Shown here piece by piece: positions 41,453-51,666 of a stretch of DNA of 64,000 bases. Position numbers and translations under genes: made by a program. Under the pieces are notes generated by a model. The model had not been told where the DNA came from and ran no database searches. It saw nothing but the letters and a program-made list of their open reading frames with translations. How positions within the stretch are numbered: the stretch's first letter is position 1; every line of letters starts with the position of its first letter. This stretch comes from Dioszegia crocea. Taxonomy: Eukaryota > Basidiomycota > Tremellomycetes > Tremellales > Bulleribasidiaceae. The stretch spans positions 969,082-1,033,081 of the forward strand of contig BCKK01000001.1 of assembly GCA_001600615.1 (NCBI GenBank), in the 5' to 3' direction.

Positions 41453-42280
41453 CTATGGTCTAGCACCGTACCTCGCTATCCCCCGGATATCCTCCAGGAT
41501 CTGCTGCAGGGTGTCGGTCCGCTCATCTTGCGCATTATACCGGTCAAGACTGGAGAGTCAGCTTGGAACCGATAGCCAATTCCTTCCTGGTGGATGTCCT
41601 GCTCATCGTGCTTTTGTACCCTACTCCGCACTCACCTCGGTATCAGCGCGACAGCGACTTCGACCGTTTCCGGCCGGAGATACATGATTTGGGCAATCTC
41701 GAATTTGTTTAGGAAAGTCGCATGAGCCAGGAGAGCTCTGAAAAAACGTCAGCATTTCTTTCTGGTTACTGTAGTTCTTGAAAGGATGCCAACTGCTCCC
41801 CCTGCCAGGGCCCCAAAAACATTGAACTGTCAAACTCACGTTCGCATACTGTCAATCACATCTCCCGAGGCATTCGCAAATTCATTCACGTATTCGACAG
41901 TAAGCTTGTACACCCTGTATTGATCAGCAAGGCCGTCCTTTCATGGCTTTGACATCGTGTGCTCTCGCAAGCTGGAAATGTAGCCTCACTTGTTATCTGG
42001 TGCTGCTTTAGGCGCTCCAGGTGCGGACCTTGCCGCTGCAAGAAGCGTCTGCACGTCCGTCACCGTCAGAGCTTCGCCCTCTGCGAATTCTGCGTGATGT
42101 CAGCTAAACCTGAGGCTGCTAGCACAGACGCAAGAGCTGACCTCCGAATTGCAATTTTGTCGCATCCTCCTCTACGATCTAGTTGAGTTTGAGCAGATGT
42201 TTTTTTGGGGCGATTATCTCAGCTCTAAAGAGCTGACTTACGACTTGACGTCTTCTCGAGGGACCTGCTTGAGCTGACAT
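41453..42280 (-). CDS. RPB4: RNA polymerase II subunit Rpb4
   Basis: Subunit of the Rpb4-Rpb7 stalk of RNA polymerase II, with roles in initiation and mRNA export and decay. The gene is split into small exons and is visible only after splicing. Exon 1 from ATG 42280 is MSAQAGPSRRRQV. Exon 2 gives IVEEDATKLQFG, exon 3 FAEGEALTVTDVQTLLAAAR with a PGAPKAAPDNK tail, and exon 4 YKLTVEYVNEFANASGDVID with SMR. Exon 5 carries ALLAHATFLNKFEIAQIMYL and RPETVEVAVALIP, the hallmark F-E-x-A-Q-x-x-x-L-x-P-E-T-x-x-E-A block. The last exon reads DERTDTLQQILEDIRGIARY, ending at TAG 41453. Introns of about 50 nt have GTAAGT/GTCAGC/GTGAGG donors and CTGAC branch-like sites. The product of about 140 residues fits the family. 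Head-to-head with the Rho GEF. Confidence 0.85.
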
Positions 42281-42649
42281 CTAGTAGATGGGAGAGAGAT
42301 GTACAATCGCTGTAGGTTGTATCAGCAGCAACGATGGATGACTTCCAGGCGGCGATCGCCGATCCGGGCACGACAACAGAGCCACGTGACTGGTTGTGTG
42401 GTCCGCAATCACACCGCCGAAGACGGTAAATCTGATCATACATCTTGCATCTCTCTGTATACACCCAGATACCACCAGATCAATACTGCAGAGGCGCTCG
42501 CAGGTAGGGGATCTCTCAGAAGATCCAAATTCAGCGAAAAGGAGCGTGGAAGAGAACCCTTCCGCCGAGAATTTCCCGCTTATCAGCCGTGACAACCATC
42601 CTCATGGTCGATTCCCCCAACGGTTCCTAGGAGTGATCATTCCCCTATA
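42281..42649. promoter_or_regulatory. shared divergent promoter, RPB4 / Rho GEF
   Basis: 369 bp between head-to-head start codons. It contains a CACGTG E-box at about 42383. No other signal recognised. Confidence 0.45.
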
Positions 42650-45600
42650 ATGGACATTGTTATCCCCTCGAACTCCACTCCGCCCCCGAACATTCGGCGG
42701 ACGAGCTCGCAGTACTTCACTCCTCCCTCGGCGTCACCTATCGCCTCTGCAAGCTCCAAGGTTTCCGCAGCCGTCAACTTCTTCGAGACCCGATCGCGGG
42801 AAGGGTCTCCACTCCTGGAGCCTAGACCTGGACCTTCGAGAAGGCCCAGTGATTCGAGTCAAGTGGATGGACTGGAAGAAGTCTTGAGCGATGGAGTGCT
42901 AGGAAATGGAGAAGGCAGTTCAGGACGGAGAAGAGGGAGTGGGAGCAGCGATGAAGGTTCGCCGACACCTGTCAAGGCGCCGGGCGGGAAGGTCACAGCG
43001 GAGACAACACCTACGCGACCCGCACCGCGATCGTCCATGTCAGCATCCAGAATCCCTCTCTCGTCGTCTTCAGCATCGCCGTCCCGCCTTGCTCCGCGCG
43101 CATCGCCTTTGGTCGCAGCCGGGTCTATACCCCCTCCACGCAGCGTTTCGTATGGACAAGCAGGACCGAGCAGGATACCTCGACCTGTGCGGCGCATACC
43201 TTCGTCGACAAGTACAGCATCTTCCACATCCCATTCCCGTCCTAGCACTCCCACTAGGGAATCTCCAGCCGCACAGCCGCGATCGAGAATACCGGTCCTC
43301 ACTCCTCGACGTCGGGCTCGCGAGCTATCGGACACGATGGCATCACGCGTGAAGCCTCAATATGGTGCAGAATTGCAATCTGCTGCAGCTATCGAAGCCC
43401 CATCCCACATTACATCACCGACAGATCCGCATACTCCCCCGGTCGGATCTCGGAGAACATCCTACCATCTCTCTCAATCGACAATATCTCCCTCTATATC
43501 ACCCAGCCCATCCCATGCACATGCGCGCCGTCCGTCTTCAGGTAGCTTAGGCTCTCCAGGCCGCAGGCCATCTGGTCCACGTATGCCGAATAACCCTAAT
43601 CGATCTTCCATATCGTCCTTGTCCAGCCTGCAGTCAGATGGAGATAAGAGGATACTGGAGGAGGAACTGCGAGGGAGTATATCAGGGAGGTCTTCGGCGC
43701 AGTCTATAGCAGAGCTGGACGAGAAAGGTATGTCTTTGTCGTAAATGATATTGTACGCTTCTAACAGCCAGTATCTGCTCCGCCTCCCGTCCCTCCCTCC
43801 ATACCCCCAAACGGCAATGCCCCCGCAACTCCAGCTCGGGCAATCCAAATCGATATTCCACCTCGAACCACATCTGCCAACGGGGGCAGCCCGCTATTGA
43901 CCGCCCGACCCCCACTTACCCCCCGGCAATCATCGCGCGATGTCACCGGCGACCGCATAGCCATCGCCAGTCCTATAGCCATCGCCAGTCCTAAAGGCGG
44001 GCCGAGCAATGGCCTTGTCCCAGCGGCCGAATACTTTCCACCCGACTTCCCCGTCGAACCCCCGGCCCGACCGCCCATCGATGCCAAACGGCGTGCATCT
44101 AAGGCGGTGGTGCTGGGCGAAGTGGCCACGTCTCCACGGAACCCACGGCCTCACTCGGCTTATCCAGTCCAGCGGGAAAATTTAGACTTCATGCCTGGTC
44201 CTTCCACCTCTCAGAAGCCAAACATCGCCGGGCGAAGAGCTAGCCAGGTCACCTACGGAACTGTGCCGCTTACCGAGGCTAGCTCTCCAACACTCTATAG
44301 TCCCGAAAAAGCTGAACGGAGTGCAACTCTGCCGCGGCAGAGTCCACGTACGGAGAAGAATCGACAAGGTCTTGTTGTTGACACATCGGGCACATCACGG
44401 GTCGTCACTGCAGATCCGTCCCGACGCCAATCTTCAGCCCAACCTAGCCCACCGATACCTGTCAAAAATCCCATGCGCCAGCGTTCTCGTCCGGAATCTG
44501 CCGCTTCCACTCGGCGGATTGTGTCGGAATCAGGCAATGGCGATTCTCCAATCACCCGAACTCCGTCGGTATATCTCGATTCGCCAGCGGAGGAGACGGA
44601 TGAAGGCGCGTCGCCCAGCGGTCGCGAGTGGGGCAAAATGCCTGTATCGGCTGGAGCGAAGGATGAGAGGTATTCTACCGATTCTAGGAGGAGTCGTCGA
44701 GGAGATAGGGTGAAGAGCGGGGCGGATGAGGCTGGCTGGGCTGGCTGGGCTGGGAAGAGACGTGGAAGGATAATGGGTCCGGACGAAATGGAAGCGTTGA
44801 TGCAGGCTGCAGATCGCGAAGTTGCACAGGTGAGTCTTAGGAATGATCCAAATGAGTGTGCCTGACATTACAGCGGGTCGAGGCCGCATCGAGTGCAAAG
44901 GGCTCCCCAGATAAGGCAGGAGCGCCAGAACCTATTGTCGCCCTCACAACTACGACAACAGCACCCACCCCCTCTCCCGTGTCCACGCCTACGCTAGAAG
45001 AAGCCCCGCCCGAACCCCACACCCCAGAACCCAGTCGACATCATCCACCTACCAAATCCCCTTCATTGCCTATGCTAGGCCATGGCTCTCCTCCTTCTAA
45101 AGCATCTCGCTTACTTGGTCTCTCACCCGGCATCCAATCTCAAATGCGGAGCGGGACCGATCCGATGGCGGCGCAAAATCGCCTGCTTCCCCCTCCAATG
45201 CTCAGATCCCCTACTACGCCCAACATTGTAATGGCCAATGGGACCGGGGCCGTGGCAGCAAACGGTGCCCGCCCACCCAGTGCTGTGCTGTCCAAGCGGT
45301 CTCACCTCATCCGCGAGATCGCCATGACGGAGCGTGCATACGCGAATGATCTCGCATTGCTCCGCGATGCATTCATCGGGCGAGCGGCACAGCGTCGGCC
45401 TTCCACCAATTCTATCGCCGAGAGCTTTACAGCTGGCGGTGTTAGTCCTGGCGGTAATTCGGTCCGAGGGGTTCTCACCGCGTCACAGTCAATGGACAAC
45501 CGCCGGACGTCGGAATACTCTAATCACTCCACCTTAGGCTCTGTACGTCCACCGGCATCTCCATTACCCAAGAGCCCGTCGGCGGCTGAAGGTGTCGGTA

Positions 45601-48311
45601 TGAGCTCATTTTTCGGTTCATCCGCCTCCCTATCGCCCCTCCCGCAATTCAGCCCTCGCACGTCTACCATTGGCATGGCTATGGCTGCGCCTATAGGCAA
45701 ACCCATCAGTCCGCCCGACATGCGGGCCATTTTTCTCAATATTGATCAGCTCGCTTCCGCGTCGGAAGACCTGGCGACAGAGTTCGAAAAGGCTATCGGC
45801 GAGGAGGCAGCAGGTCCAGGTGTCACAGCACGGGATGGCGAAGCGGGTACGGATAAACTCGGGGAAGCGTTCATGACACATCTGCCCCGTATCCGGCCGC
45901 TTTACACCTTCTATTGCGCCAGGCAGTCCACAGCGTCAGTCCGGCTGGTCGAGATCCAGGCGGACGCCACACACTCCACCTACCTCAAAGACCGGTGGAA
46001 TCAGATCAAACCCCATACCCACGCTTGGAACCTTGATTCTATGCTCATTAAACCCGTCCAGCGAATCACAAAGTATCCCCTGCTTTTTGACGATCTACTG
46101 GCTTGTACTACCCCCGTCCACCCCGATTACTTCTCCATCCGGTCTGCCGCGGAGCAATGCCGCACGATGGCGCTCGAGATCGATGAGGCGAAGCGGAGGA
46201 AGGATCTTGTGGCGGGTGTCATCTCCAACAAGCCAAGTACGGGCACAGGAGCTGTTCCTGGGTCAAAGGAAGCCAAGACGCCTAGTCGGAAAGTCGGTGG
46301 CGGTCTGAAGCTGTTCAGGAACAAAGAAAAGAGCGGGTCGGGAAGCACGGTCTCCCTATCAAATACCCTCGCATCGTCTTCCTCCATATCACTCGCACCG
46401 GCCGTGTCGAACTCGTCATACGCGTCTACAGCAACACTCGTACCCTCTTCGCCTTCGGATATGTTGGGCGGTCTCATTACGCCGGCTTCCTTCTCGGAGT
46501 ATCGGGTTCTGGTAGAGAAGCTAGACGATGCTGAGCGGACCGTGCGGAGAGTAGGCCGGGAGATTGTGGTGTATACAGCGGCGGCAAAGGAAGTCTTTGT
46601 AGCGCAAATGGCGTTGACTATGGGCTTGGAGCGGGTGGTCAGGCTAGACGGGACAGACCCAGGGGACAAGCGTTTGAGGGCCTTCAAGCAAGTTGGAGAG
46701 GGGCTGATTGAGAGTGGATGGGTGGAATTGGTGAGTCTAGGATACGAGAACATAAAGCACACGCTGATGGACAGAACTACGAAGTGGTCAATCAAATCAT
46801 GCCAGCCCTTACCAAATTGCTCGACTGCAGTGCAAATCCGCGGAAAGTCATCCGGAAGCGCGATGCCAAACTCGCCGATTATACCCGAATTGCACAGCAG
46901 AAAGACCGGCAACGCGTGCCGGATCGCGCAGCCCTTGACTCTGCTCGCGAGTTTGTCGCCCTTCATACGCAGCTTCTCGAAGAGCTCCCACCCTTCCTCG
47001 AAGGTTACATTCGGATATTCGACATGACCGTCGCGGCCTTTGCACGTGCGCAAGCCGGTTATCACTCCCTCGTTAGCGAGAAAGTCGAAGCATACATGAA
47101 CAAATGGATCAGTGCTTCTGCCAAGCCAAATGCTCAATCTCCTACATCCGTTCACAGCCGGAACACGATCGATCTCAACGATGATCTCGATGTCCCCTCT
47201 TCCGACCTGTCCGGCTCTCAGGCAATCATTGAGAAGTGGGAGACGGCCTGGGCACCCTATTCGCAAGCGATAGACCATCTGCGAATCACTCGCCCAGCCG
47301 CGACGAGGACCATGGCGGACCGAATGGCGGATTATAGTGATCGGACGGGTGCGCGGGGCCATGTGCGTACGCCATCGAACAGATCCGGCGGGGCATCTCC
47401 TACCGGATCCCTGAGTCGATCAGGGTCAGGCTCGGGCAACAGACCAGCCTCCACGCACTCGAATAGGCGATCAGGAATCGATGGCGGCAGTTTCGTCTCT
47501 CCCTCCGGCAGCATCCGCCGCTCGGGCACGAATCAGGATGGGGGTCGATCTAGAGCATCGAGTCTGCTTCAGCCCGCCACTGAGGGGTTCAAGGTGTACC
47601 GCACTTCCATATCGGGGCCATCTGGCTCTGGTTCGGGTGCGCCTACGGACAAAAGCGATGCCGCTTCCCTGGAGAGTAGGCTCTCCTTCGGACTCCCCCG
47701 AATCCCAAGAAGCGAGGAGCAGTCTTTCGTAGATCTGAGCTTCGCCTCGCGGTCCCGGGCGAGTAGCGGGGCGGGAGTCGATGCGCTCGGCTTGGGTTCC
47801 CCGAGCACACCAATCGGATCTGGGCCGGGAATGGGGTCAGTGGCGGTCGTGCCACCTACCCCGCCAACTCAAGGAGGGAGCAGGGTCGTGTCGAATGCCG
47901 ACTCGATGACCAGAAGGGGTGCTGTGCAGGAGGATGATGCGGGTGAGGGATGGCGGAACGAGCGAGTATTGTATCAGTGCGCGGTCGTGGCGGATTTGTG
48001 AGTCTTTCGTCGATTCTCCGAGCTCGGCTGATCCCACAGCGAACCTACAGAAATCGGGACGAGACGGTATAGGAAACTCAGATTCCTGCCTCTACTCAAC
48101 GGCGATCTCATCGAGTAAGTCTACATATATGTCGATGATTGGCATATGTGCTGATGTACTCAGTGTCTTCTACGAAGTCGGGCGTATAGATGAATTGCCC
48201 GCATTCCCATACCCGGAAATAGGCGTGGAGAATGACGGGCTCTTGGTTGGCCGGAAGGAGGATGGCGATATCGGACTAGTGATTTGCAGTTTCCTCGAGC
48301 CGATTACTTAA
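42650..48311 (+). CDS. DH-BAR-SH3 Rho guanine nucleotide exchange factor (Tuba/Gef1-like)
   Basis: Large activator of Rho-type GTPases (Cdc42 is the usual partner of this architecture) at membranes. About 1,800 residues in six main exons. The first third is disordered, Ser/Pro/Arg-rich, with low-complexity repeats such as IAIASPIAIASP. The DH domain starts at KRSHLIREIAMTERAYANDL, continues with MRAIFLNIDQLASASEDLAT and RIRPLYTFYCARQSTASV, and carries NLDSMLIKPVQRITKYPLLF, the catalytic CR3 helix. After a Ser-rich insert a BAR domain follows: YRVLVEKLDDAERTVRRVGR, NYEVVNQIMPALTKLLDC, KVIRKRDAKLADYTRI and LHTQLLEELPPFLEGYIRIF. A long Ser/Gly-rich linker leads to a C-terminal SH3 domain split over three exons (QCAVVADFEPTEIG, LPLLNGDLIDVFYEVG, GDIGLVICSFLEPIT). 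No PH domain, as in Tuba-type GEFs where BAR replaces it. Confidence 0.85.
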
Positions 48312-48686
48312 GTATAAAGCGGGAGGCAGGAGTGACTAGAGGTACGATGTAAGAGGTCCGCAGAGAGAAGGGTTAAAGTGGGCGGTTGTATTTTTGGCTA
48401 GGGCATCTAGCGGTATCATGCATCATCACAATCATGGGAGCTACCATTGCATTTCCCAGGGTAGCCACCACAGGCATGCATGCTACCTAGCTTTACTACT
48501 TTAGGTTTATTATAATCTCGCCCACCCCCTCAGATATCTACACTGGACCTCCGAAAACAATAGAGGTCCGAGAAATAAGAAATAGCTAATAAAAACAGAA
48601 AGCGAACAATAACCCGTTAAGATATACGATACAGATGTCCTAATCCCCAATCTACACTGACAAGTTTCCCCCACTGAATGAGCTGT
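48312..48686. other. convergent 3' region, Rho GEF / SH3 membrane protein
   Basis: 375 bp between two stop codons. The middle (about 48480-48620) is A/T-rich with poly(A)-signal-like AATAA motifs, fitting back-to-back 3' ends. No gene seen. Confidence 0.45.
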
Positions 48687-50633
48687 CTAGTGCGAGGCCG
48701 CACTGCTCGGACCAGAAGAACCTAATGTCGAACCCTCGGAAACGCAGACCTGCAAGAATCAGCAACTCTATCTCCATCGCCAACAGTCAAGGTCACTCAC
48801 AACTGGGAACGCGCCCTGTCTGCCATTCTCCTCTCCGCCAACAATCACTCCTGTGCCCCACGCATCGTCATACAGCCTCAACACCTTCAACTTCATCCCC
48901 GGTCTCAGCTCCAGCTCGTCAGGTAGTGTAGCCTGGTATGGCCACAACACCGAAACCTCTGCGCCCGTCTCGATCCACTTATCGGGCGCCGTCTGATTCT
49001 CATCTCGTACTCGAGGCAGGACGATACCTGACGTCCGCATGCCCGGTCCCCCATTCGCCAGACTCGTACCGGCAGCAGCTGCGCCAACTCCCAGACCCGC
49101 ACCCGCTCCGCCGAGAGACAAAGCGGCACCGGGGCTGGCACCGCGCAAGAGCGCTGTCGAGTCGGCTGACTTGTTGTAGCCTGAATAAAGGGTCGCTCCG
49201 TCCATTGTTGGAGACGAAACGCCGGCTTGACGAGATTGACCGATGAGACCCTTTTCAGAGGCGTTGGGTTGGGGGGAGTTGGCGGAGAAGAGCGAGGAGA
49301 ATGTGCCGGGGGTGGTGGCTCCGACTGGCGCTGGGGCGAATGAAGATGAGGAGGAGACGCGGTTGTTGGCCCTGCGACGGCGGCGGAGGCACAGCAATAG
49401 GAGAGCCAGGAGAGCGAGAAGCTGAAATATAAGCGGACGCCCAAAGCAGGAATGGTTGGGTGCCAGCGCAGAGGACATACCAGCAGTCCTCCCAAGACAC
49501 TACCAACTATCACTCCGGCTAGAGCACCATTTGATAGGGCTGTTCGATTACCAGATCCACTGTCTGCAGCTGCGGCCGAGTTCGAGGGCGATGCAGATGA
49601 AGTGGCGCTGGAGGAAGAAGAGGAAGAGGATGGCTGGACCGGAAGGACATAACCACAGACAGAAACATCGGTGTTGGCTGCAGAATCAGCAATCTGTTGC
49701 CAAGCAGTAGAGGCGCATTACAATGTTACTCTCTTAGAGCTCTGAAAATTACTCACATTTGTAGCAGCACGGATCCACCGTGTTTCCCCGGCAGAAATTA
49801 CACAGCTGCGCTGTATTGCTAGCAAATCCGCAGTTCCCCTCATTGTCCTCGCCTCGGATACACGTATTGGTGTTGTTTGTAGTGAGGGTTTCCCAGTCCG
49901 TACAGTCCACATAGTCCTTGAGTAGGGTTGCCTGCCGACCGCCGTTGGTCGTGTCGGGTCCGGGACAAGCAGTGGAATTGACAATGCTCCTCGCGGATGC
50001 TGCGTATTGAAGGCAAGTAGATTGGCAAATCATCTTCTGGGATGTAGCGGCTGAGGTTCCATCTGAAATCTTAGCAAATTTTCACTGTGAAGTGCAGGTC
50101 AAAATGCTCCAGCCGATCCTGTCGGACGAACTATTTGCCAAAGTTGCAAGGATGACTTACTGTAATTCGCTGTACAACTCCTGCCCCACACGCTGTTCAC
50201 CCAGTTACTACACAGCCTCGATCGCTGGTATTGAATTACCGCCCCGGTTGCGTTGGAACATCCAAGTCCATTGACAAATTTCGTCGTCTGCCATTGGTTC
50301 GGTTCGACAAAATAGTTCAGAGCAGCGACGTCGAATTGCGAGACAGTCGTAACTCCGGCAAGCCATGGCCAGGCATTCGACAGGTTGGAGGGGTGGATGT
50401 ATGCGTATTGGACTGTAGTGTCAGCCTTGAGTTATAACGGGACAATTCATGGCAGGTTGAGCGGGACCAGTAGATCTTGCCTATATCCGTACAACAACGC
50501 AAATGTCAAACTCACATCCTGGACATGCCACACTCCCTAGCAGCCTCAAACATCCATCACCCATCACCGTCTGCCCTTGTACCTCCAATCCCAGCGCCAG
50601 CGCCAATATGACTGCGGGAAGAGAAAATATCAT
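48687..50633 (-). CDS. single-pass membrane protein with Cys-rich ectodomain and cytosolic SH3 domain
   Basis: Likely plasma-membrane sensor or adaptor. ATG 50633 gives a signal peptide (MIFSLPAVILALALGLEVQG), then a mature start with CLRLLGSVACPG. Several exons build a secreted-type domain rich in Cys and N-glycosylation sites: LSNAWPWLAGVTTVSQFDVA, KFVNGLGCSNATGAVIQYQR, SQKMICQSTCLQYAASARS, LTTNNTNTCIRGED and LCNFCRGNTVDPCCYKC. A Ser-rich stalk leads to one helix (FQLLALLALLLLCL) stopped by RRRRRANN. The cytosolic part is Ser/Gly/Ala-rich and ends in an SH3 domain: EVSVLWPYQATLPDELELRP, LYDDAWGTGVIVGG and GRQGAFPVV. A last intron replaces a short read-through with SSGPSSAASH before TAG 48687. 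The layout (signal, ectodomain, helix, SH3) recalls Fus1- and Sho1-like scaffold proteins, without clear homology to either. Confidence 0.7.
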
Positions 50634-51666
50634 CTTCCGCCACTTTCTGTCGACAGACTGTGTGGTCCGCTCGATGAATTTCGCCTCGTGCGTTGAAATA
50701 CGTGCACCAAGGGTGATGCGAAGGGGAGTGAGGGTCGACTGAGTGGAGACTGATGGGCGAGACCACCCTTTTGGCGGGAGTGAACTCGAGATAGACTTTA
50801 AGCTTTGCCGCGCTGAGGTCTAGCTCAAATTTCAAAGGCTGTGTGGACGATCGAGATCCAAAGGACTCAAAATTTGTTGAGCGTCGCGCTCGAGGTCTCG
50901 AGGTCCGCCCGCGGTATCGACTAGGAGAGATGTGACAGCAATGTGCACTGCTCAGGCAAGGCACGTTTAAATTCACGGATAGTTGAGGAATTCGAATTGC
51001 GACACCGGCACCAATCGGCAAATCGATGACAATTCTGAAGCGATTTCCTGGGGTGGGTTTCAACGAGAAGCTCTGAGTTTTCGGGACACAAGCGCCAGGC
51101 AGATCGATGGAGAGACTGAAAGGGAACAGCAAGAACGTAAAGCGACTGCGAAGCGAAGAGCGAAGAGGATTTTCAACGAGGCCTCCAATTACAACGTCAG
51201 CGGCTCTGTGATCGTTGGGTAAATTGCCTCTTTTGATTAGATTATTAGCTCTGGCATCAGCGTTAGCTCCACCAAGTCCGAGACATTTCACGGCATCCTC
51301 CTCCGCATATTGCGGCGGCGCACGGGCTCGCACGGGGACGAGCTTGACTGAATTGCCCGATCAAGTAATTGTAGGCAACAGGTGCGTGGACAGGAGTCGA
51401 CGCCTGGAGCATGTCGCCCAACCACAGCAGCTTGGCACTGTCGTGAGACGAGGAGCACGGGGCTCCCGAAGATTTGTATGCTAGGGGATGATGTAGGGGA
51501 ACCGTCTCCTGCGGGATGACATCTCTACTTTTGGGTGGCGAGAGTGTGGCGAATCTCAAGTGGCGGGCTCAATCTGACACACTTGTCCCTCGGCATGTAG
51601 AGTAGCGCAGATACAAGAACCTTATCCACTGCATTCGCCAGGCGCACATACACTGCCCTAGCTCCA
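50634..51666. other. intergenic region with a long but doubtful minus-strand frame
   Basis: 1.03 kb between UTP4 (whose stop is at 51667) and the SH3 gene start, both minus-strand. A minus-strand frame of about 258 codons runs from 51333 to 50557 and overlaps the start of the SH3 gene in another frame; it has no ATG at its head. Another frame (51263-51559) is ATG-free at its start too. Parts of the first frame alternate polar and hydrophobic residues (RFRIVIDLPIGAGVAIRIP), which may be chance. The region should hold the SH3 gene promoter and UTP4 3' end. Confidence 0.35.

Noticed and set aside
43960..43995. Tandem repeat of a 15-18 bp unit in the Rho GEF gene
   Set aside because: It encodes I-A-(I/S)-A-S-P repeats in a disordered region and keeps the frame; not a separate element.
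46127..47362. Minus-strand open frame of about 411 codons
   Set aside because: It is antisense to the DH and BAR exons of the Rho GEF; long open antisense frames arise from the codon bias of that gene.
50557..51333. Minus-strand open frame of 258 codons upstream of the SH3 gene
   Set aside because: It begins at GTG with no ATG, overlaps the signal-peptide exon of the SH3 gene in another frame and shows no domain; kept only as an ambiguous region.
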